DNA of 64,000 nucleotides from Phallus indusiatus (lineage: Eukaryota > Basidiomycota > Agaricomycetes > Phallales > Phallaceae), in assembly GCA_027605045.1 (NCBI GenBank), contig JAQFWX010000004.1:1932683-1996682 (forward strand). Reading direction: 5' to 3'. Below the pieces are notes generated by a model. That model saw nothing but the letters and a program-made list of their open reading frames with translations, searched no databases and had not been told where the DNA came from. The translations under genes and the position numbers were made by a program. Every line of letters begins with the position of its first letter. Within the stretch, counting starts at the first letter, position 1. Of the stretch, positions 35,965 to 45,665 are shown one piece after another.

Positions 35965-38241
35965 ATGTACACCCCCTACGCTGTCCATGTCTTCCCTGGC
36001 GGTGTGTCCGCATCCAACACCCTAACCGCGGTCCAGGCCAATGGTGGGAGCTCTTGCCAACCCTTTTCCAGTCGTGGTGCAGAAAACCCAGTCGAGGTAC
36101 GCGTATATGCTCGTGTTTTGGGTGTGTTCCCGTAAAGCTTGTCTTTTTAGTACAAGGTTTCTTCCACAACTGGTCATTCCGACTCCAGTCCGCTTTCTGA
36201 GGGGATGTCGCATTGGGATGTACACCCTGTATGATTTTCCAACTTGCTTGATCATGCACTAGCTTGCTTATTGTCTTGTACGAATAGTCTCTGAAAGCCC
36301 TGTTGGGCGATCTATGCTCTGATCATGACGTGGATGGGGTACGTTTAATATGCTCCCTTATTTCAAGCTATAAATACAACAAATTCTCCAACAGGCCGTC
36401 AATCATTCGCGCATCGATGGTTTTCCCAACAAAGAATTTCACGAAGAAGATACTGATAGGCCGTTGAGCGCGGCACTCTCTCATAGATTATCCATTGGCG
36501 CCCCGGAATTCGTTCCTTCTTTTTTGAATCCAAAGCAGTCTCTCTCTCCCTCTTCTGGTTTGAACCTTAGCTTAGATCTAGACCCATATATTGCTCCTGC
36601 TCCCAGCGAAATTGCTCAAGCTGCATTTACGCAATCCCATTCTTCTACCGCGACGGATAAAAGCGATCAGTGCCTCAGAAATAAACTCAATGTGATGTCT
36701 GACTCCAGTCCCCTATCGCGCTCACGTCCTCAATTTTATCCTACGGGGAAGAATATTATCGAGAAAAAGGAAGACAGAAATTTGATATCTTTCGACGGCG
36801 ATTTCCCATTAATCTCCGAGGCTTCTCACCATCTAACCGATCAGCACTCGTTTTCATCTAAACATGAGCAATCGTACGACCCGGCTTCCTCATTTGAAGA
36901 ATCGTTTTTACCCGAGCAGAACGAACATGCGAAAGAAAATCGATTCGAACAAAACGCACATTTCGAGGCTCCGTCCGTTCCTCAAGTTACTTTAACAAAC
37001 CATCACTCTGCAAATGAAGCACTTCACAATGCTCCCGAGGGCGCCATGTCCAGCATCGTTCAATCTTATGAATATGAAGAAGAGATTCATCAAGTTCCTG
37101 CAGAGACTAGACAATCTCGTTTCGAGATCCCTTCCCAGCGCCCCGTCTTTAAAACTTATGCGGAGGCTACGAACTTTTACTATTCACTTTTGGAACAAGA
37201 ATCCCGGGAGAAGCTGTTCCAGGATTCGAAAGCTCTCGAACCTATTCAGCCGCCCGGCCTAACACCTCCTGGACATTCCGGTACAGACCACACTTTCGAC
37301 CGCCCAAAGTAGGTTTTTCTCTTGTCAAAAATGTTACTGGTGTACTAAAACAAGATTAGCTGGGCAGCAGCGCCCGATGAGAACATAGATCCTTCTATTC
37401 AATACAACCAACACTCGCAACGCTCAGAGAGGTTTAACGGGAGTAGAGTGCCTACGCGTTCGAAGGCAAGTTATGAAGGTGAGAGTTTGGTCGACATACA
37501 AGGTCAGTTCACACTTTTTTCCCCAATCCAAGTCTGATAATAATTGACTACAAGGTAATACTGTGACTCGTGTCCCGAGAAGCTTAGATGTAAGTTTTTA
37601 TTTGAAGTCTCACAGCCCGACTGTCTTTTTAATCAATGGATGTGAAGGGGCGTGATTATGTCGAAACCGGGGGGAATCATTTTGCTGAGACCAACGATAC
37701 GGGCACGTACTCTCCCTATGCTTTATCCGACGACAAAGGAGATAGAAACGGGAGACCCTACCCGGACAAGAAAAGATTTTTCTCGCGCGGTTCCAATCAT
37801 GCAAATGACTCAGAGGATTTGGAGCGAGAAATTGACGAATATCACGAGAACCTGAGGGCGAAAGCTAATAGGTCATCTCAACAACAAAGTTCGCGCGCCA
37901 AAAACGCCGGCAACGGCTTTTCAAACGGGGGAAACTACAACGATTTGGAGAAAGAAATTGACGGATTTCACGATAATTTGAGGGCTAAAGCGAATCGTGG
38001 GTCTGCTGCCGCCGCTGGACGAGGAAGTGGAAGAAACGGTGGTGGTGGTGGTGGCGGTAACGGCACTCCTCCAAGTTCGGATAATGATAGACGTGGACGC
38101 GATTTGTCTAGGCGGTCTATTAGAGGGATAGGTGAAGATTGGGTGAATAACGCCAACTGGTCTCAGACGGCTGAGAATGCGAATGCGAATGGAAATGGCG
38201 CCGAGTACGATGATAATGGAGGAGGCTGGGGGTGCGAATGA
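35965..38241 (+). CDS. Uncharacterised, largely disordered protein with an internal 19-residue repeat
   Basis: The first supported exon (35965 to about 36099) reads MYTPYAVHVFPGGVSASNTL. Short exons follow, including STTGHSDSSPLSEGMSHWDV and LKALLGDLCSDHDVDG, and then a large exon (about 36396-37310) rich in Ser, Pro, Glu and Gln. That exon contains FKTYAEATNFYYSLLEQESR, and NWAAAPDENIDPSIQYNQ lies just downstream. The final exon has two copies of DLExEIDxxHxNLRAKANR (37816-37872 and 37942-37998), then a poly-Gly run and DRRGRDLSRRSIRGIGEDWV, ending NGGGWGCE at 38241. I know no family for it. Start and some exon borders are uncertain. The charged repeat suggests short helices that could bind a partner. 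Confidence 0.5.
37816..37998 (+). repeat. Two-copy intragenic repeat (57 nt each, 126-nt period)
   Basis: Copies at 37816-37872 and 37942-37998 both encode DLE-x-EID-xx-H-x-NLRAKANR. Most differences fall in third codon positions, so the repeat is kept at the protein level. Confidence 0.8.
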
Positions 38242-38400
38242 TACCGTGAAATCTGTTGTGTAACTAGTAAATCTTTAATCTCTGAGAGTAAACATGTAAA
38301 TCTTGTAGAAGTAGTTATAAAATAAATAAATGTTCTTGTTACAAGTTAGACGAGGAGAAATTCCAAATTTTTGATTCCGTTCTTCGAGTCGACGCGCACT

Positions 38401-40035
38401 ATGACTATCGACTTGCAAACAATCGCGCTCCCTGACTTTAAATCTAAGCCGACACAAGATAATGACGAGGATAACACTTCTGCTGCAGAAGAGAAGTCGT
38501 TGAAAGAATGGCAAAATGAAACTCGACGAGTTCTTCGAAAACTTGAAGATATAGACTTACAAAACCTAACGGTTGACGAGCTGGCTCTCGTTTACTCAAT
38601 ACTGCAATCCTTAGTAACTTCAAGTCATGAAAATTGGATGAACCAGGATTTATTAAACACCGCTACTGGTGAGTTCTTGCTAAAAAAAAGAAAAAAAGTC
38701 TGTGTCTGATCACGCTACATACAACCCAGAAATAAAGAAACGAATACCCCCCACACTGCTTAACTTTGAAATTATCAAATCCATTTTGTTATATCATGTT
38801 AAACCACTATTCGCAAAAGTACCTCATACTCTTGTTGATTCTAAAACTGGAAGAAAGTTGAATCGACCAGCGGGAGGACCGTCCGGGTCACTCGATTTTT
38901 ACGAAGGTCAAGATTGGAAAAGAAGACCTGGATTATCATATTTGATCATTTGGTGTATTCAATCTCTCAAGGCGAGTCATAGGTTCAACATTGAACTCGA
39001 GCTGGTTTTGGTGCGAATAACGTCTCCTGTTTTGTTTAGAGAGATGAATATGAGCAAGTTTGGCATCTTATTGTTCCACCCAGCATGACCTTTCTCGACG
39101 ACTACGAAAGCTATTATAAACTAAAAGGCATCGAAATTATATCTCAGTTTATTGATCGAGTGCCTATCGACCTTTTAACACGTACCGGTATCGATGGATT
39201 GATCAAAAAGGTATGTTCTTCCCCTTCCACGACAACCCAACACACACAAAAACTAATACCTCTCTCTATCTATTCAGTCTTTGAATACCTGTCTACTTCA
39301 TCTTCATTCGCCACTAACACCCAAAATAATTCAACTCTCCGCATCAACTCTTATTCGATTGATCAAATTGACTTCTGCTCCCGGTTCACAACAGCGTTTT
39401 GACCAGCTTTGCGCACTGCTTGGGGACGGTATTATAGGTAGCATATGGACATACGCGTTCAATGACTTATTAACCATCGAATCGTCACTCATCGTGTCCT
39501 GTGAGGTCGTAGAAGAGCTCGGAATCGGAAGTGTTCGGTATCTTAAAGTACGCCAGACCCTTTCCTTTTTTTTGCCTAAAGAGAACTTTTCTTATACGAG
39601 TGTTTCAAAAGTCGATTTTACACCAAATCGTTCAATATTTATCAGCCGATACGGGCCCATATGTTGTTCGATTACAATTGGCGACTTTGAAGCTGTTGAA
39701 AGTCGTGATGACTATTTGTCACCCCCGAATACCTGCATGGAGTACGATGATCTTAGACGGCGTTTTACGTTGCTGGGTAGCTTCGCAGGAGCGGGTCCCG
39801 CGTAACGAAGGCGCGTTTCTTGGACCTATCACACATTCAATTAACGGATTAATCTGCAGAATTGACTGAGTTGTTGATTCGGGTGGTAGATGATTTAATG
39901 ACGACCGATCCTTCCTTAAAGGTTAACTTTCTTCACAATTGCAGCCTTGCTATTCTAACAATCTTATAACAGGCTCATTGTAAAACTCTCATCGATTTGA
40001 ACAAACAAATGTTTAGTCCACTATTCCCTTCATAA
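38401..40035 (+). CDS. TTI2: TELO2-interacting protein 2 (Tti2 family)
   Basis: Tti2 is part of the Tel2-Tti1-Tti2 (TTT) co-chaperone complex that works with Hsp90 to mature PIK-related kinases such as TOR, ATM and ATR. The exons encode an alpha-helical protein. The family core is HLIVPPSMTFLDDYESYYKL and KGIEIISQFIDRVP, then LLTRTGIDGLIKK joined to SLNTCLLHLHSPLTP across an intron. Before it lie RKLNRPAGGPSGSLDFY and DWKRRPGLSYLIIWCIQSLK; after it, a helical-repeat C-terminus ending LIDLNKQMFSPLFPS. Length of roughly 430 aa fits. The start is MTIDLQTIALPDF at 38401. The stop lies 28 bp from the stop of the convergent PEX14 gene. Confidence 0.8.
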
Positions 40036-40063
40036 ATAATTTTACACGCTCAGGGTATGAACA

Positions 40064-41428
40064 TCACGATTGAGCTTGTGGTGTTACGAAAGAAGGCGGT
40101 CGAATAGGCGTCGGAGCAAAAGATCGCCTAAATTACAGAAAACGGGTTATTAGTCGCATTTTTCAAACCCGCATCGCCAGTAAAAGGACCGGAGAACATA
40201 CCGATTCAACACTAAACCTTTCAACGCTCTTATTTCTCTGCGTACTTCGTCTTGAATAGGACTTAAAGAAGTCGTATCGCCTAGATAATTCCTACGGAAC
40301 GCGGCCGTGTCGACGGTATAAAACTGGAAGGTTTCTCGAGATAGGAAAGCGGTGAAATCTGTTAAACATTTGAAAACATGTTGGAATGTGGTTTCTCGTT
40401 TGTGTGTTTTTGTTATAGTATCGCGTAGTTTGTTGAGAGATGTTTCGGGATTTGGTAGTTGCGGTTGAGGGTCGACGGTTGTAAGAGACCAAATTTGGGT
40501 ATCTGGGGTTTCGGATTTGGAATATAGGTCTGATAATTCTAATTCGTGGAGAACACGTTCCTAAATGCGATGTATAAATGAAATGGGAATATGATAAAGG
40601 CGAGATTGTACCTTTGTTTCTCTCCAACCTTGTGCTTGAAGCCATCGCGGGAAAGTTTTGTCCAGTTGTTCAACTATTTCATCAACCGTAAACGAGACGG
40701 CGTGATCAGAATTATTGAACACAATCCGGACAATTTTGTCCAAAGATAACGAGGGTGTTCCATCCGAATCAATTGTAATATCTTGAAGAGACTTTATATG
40801 TGAAACGTCATCGTCATTCAGAGCTTTAGATTGAATAAACGGCTTGTACGCCGTACGTTGTTCCTCTCTCAATGCTTTGATGTGGGTTTGAAGACGAGTG
40901 ATGAGATCTGTTTGATGCAGAACAAGTTGATGCCGTGCTGCTAATGATGCTGTTATACGACCGAGAAGAAGTCTCTGATGAACAACTCCAGTCATCAAGA
41001 ATTGTTTCCTTTATGTGGACTAGCATACGCACCTTGTATAGGAAGGTAAGGGTACCTGTTATCCCGACAGTCCACATTGTCAGACGGAGTAATAGAGCGA
41101 TGTAAAGAGAGAGATTAGAAGGTGGGGGTGACGGATATGTTCGAGGAGGAACCGGTGGTAGTATCCGAGGCTGTTTTGATTTGGTTAGTATGAGTCTATA
41201 AACAATATATTTGTTGAATTTATCACTGACTGATTCGCGTAAGAGGGTATTTATCTCCTGTTCCTCAAGACCTTTGTCAAGCAAAAAAGCTCTTTTGGTA
41301 TCCTCATTTTCGGGATGAATGGAAGAAGAGTTCAGGAAGGTACGAGCTTGTTCAATTAATGCGTTTCTTCCACTCAAACTGGAGTCTTGTTGTTCGTTGT
41401 TCGGTGTCGTTGAGTCCTCCTGAGCCAT
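40064..41428 (-). CDS. PEX14: Peroxisomal membrane protein Pex14
   Basis: Pex14 docks the cargo receptor Pex5 at the peroxisome. The N-terminal domain matches the family: RNALIEQARTFLNSSSIH, then KRAFLLDKGLEEQEINTLLR. A Pro-rich segment (PRILPPVPPRTYPSPPP) leads to a membrane span (LYIALLLRLTMWTVGITGTL) and then a coiled-coil region (LARHQLVLHQTDLITRLQ-type heptads). A helical C-terminus follows and ends IRPPSFVTPQAQS. The 60 nt at 41171-41230 are an in-frame, stop-free intron with a perfect TACTAAC branch site, so an unspliced reading would wrongly add 20 residues. The gene ends 28 bp from TTI2 and starts 126 bp from trypsin-fold copy B, divergently. Confidence 0.8.
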
Positions 41429-41554
41429 TTCTAACTCAAATTTCTTCGAAAATCATGTGACTAATTTAGCAGTCTCTCCGAGACTCCTATGATGTCACAC
41501 TGCTTAGACTGCAAGTTAAGAATATTCTAACACTACTACTAATTGTATTTAATC

Positions 41555-43376
41555 ATGGAAAGTAAGTTTATCAACCTTCTCAGGATTCTGTGCTTAACTA
41601 ACTCCTTATATCAAAGGCCCAACGATTCCCGACGCCATTTTCACTCAAGACTGCAAAGAAAAGAGCCTCCGCGCAAGAACCTTCTCTCAGAAGTCCAAGG
41701 ACGGGTGTTTTCGATATCCAGAGACATCGGAATTGGAGAGAGGGACGTATTACGCCGGTCTTCCTTCCAGACCGCCTTTACTCGCTCGTTCAGATGCCAC
41801 TACTACTCCGTGGCAAAGACCTACCGGTTTTGAGGCGTACTCCCAGCGCAAAGAACTTCGACCGGTCGGCGAACACGCACTCAACGATGGTGTCTGGGAA
41901 ACAAAATATGCTCCCCACGTTCTTCGCCTTTTGGAGTCTGAAGGCGTGTTGTACACTAGTGTTGACGTTGTTCGAATCGCCAATGTCCCCAACTATCGGT
42001 CACGTCCCGGCGAGATTGGACATATCGTTCTGTGGATCGGCGTGATTCCACAAACACTCGACCATGCTAAAGGTCTCGCGGTGGCACTCAAGTGTAAAGA
42101 ATACCTCGAGCAAAACGGTATTACAGACGTGGACGTCGAACTTCGCGAGTCCGTTTTCAGTCGAACGGGTGGTCCTAGGTTCTTTCATTCCATTGCTGGA
42201 TATAGCCCGAATTATGTGGAGGTCGCCAGACCGCTCACCTGCACTCTCGGACTTGGCATTTGCGCTGAAAATACAGCTTGGCTTGAAGGCACGGGTGGGT
42301 TTTTTATGACTCAAGACGGGGACAGCGATAAGATTCTTCTTGTCACCGCTCGGCATGTCGTTCTCCCTCAAGGCATCGTCGCGAATGACACGTACGAATA
42401 TAATGTCAGTGATGATTCCAGCCAACCGCGTCGCAATGTCCTTCTTCTCGGCGATAGTGGATTTAAAGAGCTCCTCACATCTACCGAGAAGGCTGTTAGA
42501 TCTGCATATTCCAATATTGAGCAACACCAAAGACAAATGAGGAGCATTGAACGTGAGCGGAACAGAGGTGATGAGGAGGGACGGGGGCAGGTAGCAGCTC
42601 AGGCCGCGAGGAGAGATATGGAAAAAGCGGAAAACGCGGTGGAGAAGTGTATTGCTTTTTACCAGGACGTCTTTTCGAGCTGGTCTGCTTCGGAGAATCG
42701 CGTTATAGGGCATGTGGTGTTTTCCCCTCCCCTTGGCGTTCGTGCTGGTGACGAACCGTACGCGAGGGACTTTGCCGTTATCGAAATGGACACCTCCAGG
42801 TTTGATGCAAAGAATTTTCAAGGAAACGCTATGGACTTTGGTATGGAAATTAACGATGCTGCTGGAAATTTCTTGCGAGAAATATGCCCTAACACTACTG
42901 ATTTTGAAAAAATCAAGTATCCTATAGACCGTCTTCTTACTCTCGAAGGTACCATTCCGCAGGAGGGAATACGCCATCCGACTACGCTAGACGGAAGAGG
43001 CAATCCATGCTTGATCGTACTTAAACGTGGAACGGGGACCGGTCTAACTGTCGGGTTTTCAAACAACATTCCCTCGTTCGTTAGAGAGTATTTTGACGGT
43101 AAAGAACCGGAAACTTCAATGATGTGGGCTATTCTCCCTCGTAGCGACAAGTCAGGTCCGTTCTCTGAAAGTGGTGATTCCGGTGCTGTCGTCGCCGACA
43201 ATTTTGGGCGTGTGGGGGGTCTTATCACTGGTGGTACTGCCTATGTTGAATCACCGGATATCACGTATGCTACTCCCATTGAGTTTCTGTTGAAATGTGT
43301 TTGCGAAAAGTTCCCGGACGCTCGTCTTTGCGTCAGTCCCGGAGATGACGACACAGAAAGGACCTTTTGGGAGTAA
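41555..43376 (+). CDS. Trypsin-fold serine-protease-like protein, copy B (no evident signal peptide)
   Basis: ATG 41555 gives a 7-nt first coding exon (ATGGAAA), then a 55-nt intron (GTAAGT...CAAAG) and one long exon. The spliced protein of about 588 aa starts MESPTIPDAIFTQDCKEKS, which aligns with copy A (TFLTQSCVAKPFPARPLSQ). The N-terminal region is shared (LRPVGEHALNDGVW, HVLRLLESEGVLYTSVDVVR, IVLWIGVIPQTLD). The protease half has LVTARHVVLP (His about 249), YARDFAVIEMD (Asp about 387) and SGDSGAVVADNFGRVGGLI (Ser about 524). Between His and Asp it has a longer charged helical insert (QRQMRSIERERNRGDEEGRG) than copy A. The codon choice looks more GC-rich than in PEX14 and TTI2 next to it. 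Function unknown; the intact triad suggests an active intracellular protease. Confidence 0.75.
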
Positions 43377-43944
43377 GTAGTGGAAAAATTGAACTCGGGA
43401 GTGGTGGATTACCACTATGGTTATGTATGCTTGTGCATAATACTCCTTCTAAGGAGGGTGGAAGCAGCGAAAGCGGGAGTTCGGCTGGGGAAGATGTTCT
43501 AAGTTAGAACTTTCGGCTCAAAGTTACAGGTATAAGAAAATTGGATGTCTTGAATAGATGGTGAGGAGATACATTAAATTGGTTGTTTTTTTTGCAAAAG
43601 GTAAGTACTTCCTTACTGGCGTATGCCTTGGTAATTAATGGTAAAGCCAAAACAGTTACGCTAATTAGGATGAAATAGACTTTTCCCAAAACAGCAAATG
43701 TGATCGCGTATGAAGAAATATAATTTTGTTCGGTACGTGTCTGAGAAATTGCAATAGTGACGAAAAAACGTGTATGTATTTAATTGCTTTAGGTATAAAA
43801 TAAAATACAATATTCTACTGGAATAATGCTATGTATGTCGTAATGTCTGTCCTTTGACGCAAAAAAAATAAACAAATAAACAAAAAAAGGCAAAAGTATA
43901 AAAGTCCCTGTTCCTGAAGGTAATATATATGTAAGACCCGAAAC
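43377..43944. other. Convergent intergenic region (568 bp)
   Basis: It separates the 3' ends of trypsin-fold copy B and the mucin-like membrane protein. The right half is AT-rich with A-tracts near 43860-43890. No gene is supported. Confidence 0.4.
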
Positions 43945-45091
43945 TCAGATATTTCTTGAAGCTGTCAGATACTTTTGGTATTCTGACGCTTCGGCATAGT
44001 CGTTAGAGTAAACTTTGGTGACAGCTTCCGGTTTATAAGGATCGAATTCCCCAGGTTCGGCCTTGTATGGGGAATGATCCATAGACGGGAAGGGTATGTG
44101 CGCGAGAGAGTTGTTGCTGTTATTGTTGTCGATTCTCCTGATAGATCCGGAACCTGTAAGGGAGTTACGTGAGGGCGGACGAGTGTTGTGACCTCCGCCA
44201 GCAGTAGTAGCAGCAGCAGCACCAAGTTCAGGGGTTGGCTGGCGGTGGTGTCGATCAAGCGATCGACTAAGACTTTTGTAATCGTCTTGCATGTAGACTC
44301 TCCGGTTTACGCGTCTCCTAGCGCGAATTTTGCGCTTTAACCAAAAAAAGACGCATAGAAAGAGGCTCGTGGAAAATAAACCAATCACGAGAAAGGTACC
44401 TGCCACACCGCCGGTATGTGAAAAGAAACTGTGGGAGAAATATGAAAAAATAAGCTTAGGAGGCGGAAGGGGAGACCAGAGGGGAATTAAAATTAAGGAG
44501 GTGGTATAAAAGCGAGACTGACCCTTGGCTGGTGGAAGTTGCTGAGAGAGGGCCGAGGTTGTCAGTAGGGTTTGGAGAGGCAAACACGGTCACGGTTGCA
44601 TTTCCGCTAGTTGTTGGCGAAGAAGCTGTTGCAATTATTGTAAATGAAAGCGAAGACGAAGAAGACGAAGAGGAGGAGGGGGAAGAAGAAGTTGTGGATG
44701 TGGAAGACGGGATTGACGACGACGACGAGGAAGTTGGAGGCGGGGGCGGGGGCGGAGGTGGAGAGGAGGATGAGGATGAGGAAGCGGGGGTTGTAGAGGT
44801 TGACTGTGTGGTTGACGAAGATGAAAAAGTGGAAGTGGAAGTCGGGGCTGGTGAAGAGGTTGATGAGGGATTATTAGCAGAAGAGCTGGTGGTATTAGTA
44901 GTGGTCGATGTGATCGACGTGGATGAGGAAGTCGAATTATTCATTTGAGTTGCACTAGCATTGGCACCACCACCACCGGGACTGGTACTGGAGCTAGCAT
45001 TGTCTGAGGTTGCTCTGGGTGATAGCACATTTTGAGTCTCCCAAGTTGGGCTCGGCCTCATCCGGGTGAGTTGAGTAGCGACGGAGGGCAA
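43945..45091 (-). CDS. Mucin-like single-pass membrane protein
   Basis: Two exons. The first (45091 to about 44520) encodes a Ser/Thr-rich ectodomain with a run of nine prolines flanked by poly-Ser, ending with a conserved-looking stretch (FTIIATASSPTTSGNATVTV). The second begins FFSHTGGVAGTFLVIGLFS and continues through the span TSLFLCVFFWLKRKIRARRR, so a membrane helix is followed at once by a basic stop-transfer segment. It ends in a cytosolic tail with Tyr-rich motifs (YMQDDYKSLSRS, DPYKPEAVTKVYSNDYAEAS). No clear N-terminal signal peptide is seen from the ATG at 45091, so the real start may be elsewhere. This architecture is widespread among fungal surface proteins; function unknown. Confidence 0.55.
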
Positions 45092-45665
45092 TCACTACTG
45101 CTACTCAGCCTTATGTAATATTTTTTTGTTTGCTTGCTTGCTTGCTGCTGCTCAAATAACGTGCTGAAGCCTGAAAGTGCGTGTGCTGGCATGCGCTGGC
45201 ACAACACGATGATGAAACATTTAATTCATTATCTTTTAAACCATATGTCAATTGAATAAATTGTTTTGAATACATATACGATTTGGTCCTGCCTCGCAGA
45301 TCTGTCTGTACAGCGACCCTTGCCGGACCCTCTCTTTCTCCACCCCCGCCCCCGATCGGCGATGTCTCGGCCAACTGGAGTGTGCCGTGGAATGCCGAGT
45401 AGCACGTGATGGATAGTACCCTTTCCGCAGTGCACTCACATGCCAAGTCCAAGAGCGAACAAGAAGAAAAGAAAAAAATACCCAAAAATTCTTCTTTTTT
45501 TAGCATGTGTGAATATTTCCATCTTCGGACTCCACCTCCCGTATTCCCCACCTAATCTCAGGTACACACAATCCGCGTTATATATAAGACTCTAAGACAG
45601 CTGCAAATCTTCCACTACTTCCAACGCTCGAGCTCCGTTCCCACCTCAACGCTCAAGCAGTCATC
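45092..45665. other. Divergent intergenic region (574 bp)
   Basis: It holds the promoters of the mucin-like protein (minus) and the MFS transporter (plus). A short GCTT/GCTG repeat occurs at 45130-45148 and pyrimidine-rich tracts near 45280-45350. No coding region is supported. Confidence 0.4.
45581..45588 (+). promoter_or_regulatory. TATA-box-like element of the MFS transporter gene
   Basis: TATATAAG lies 85 bp upstream of the MFS ATG at 45666, a plausible distance for a fungal TATA box with a short leader. Confidence 0.45.

Noticed and set aside
42000..42977. 325-codon minus-strand open frame
   Set aside because: It lies fully inside trypsin-fold copy B in antisense, has no recognisable domain, and the sense frame has clear conserved motifs shared with copy A.
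44532..44948. Plus-strand acidic open frame rich in Glu/Asp/Val
   Set aside because: It is the antisense of the poly-Ser/Pro ectodomain of the mucin-like membrane protein; low-complexity codons on one strand create a long mirror frame.
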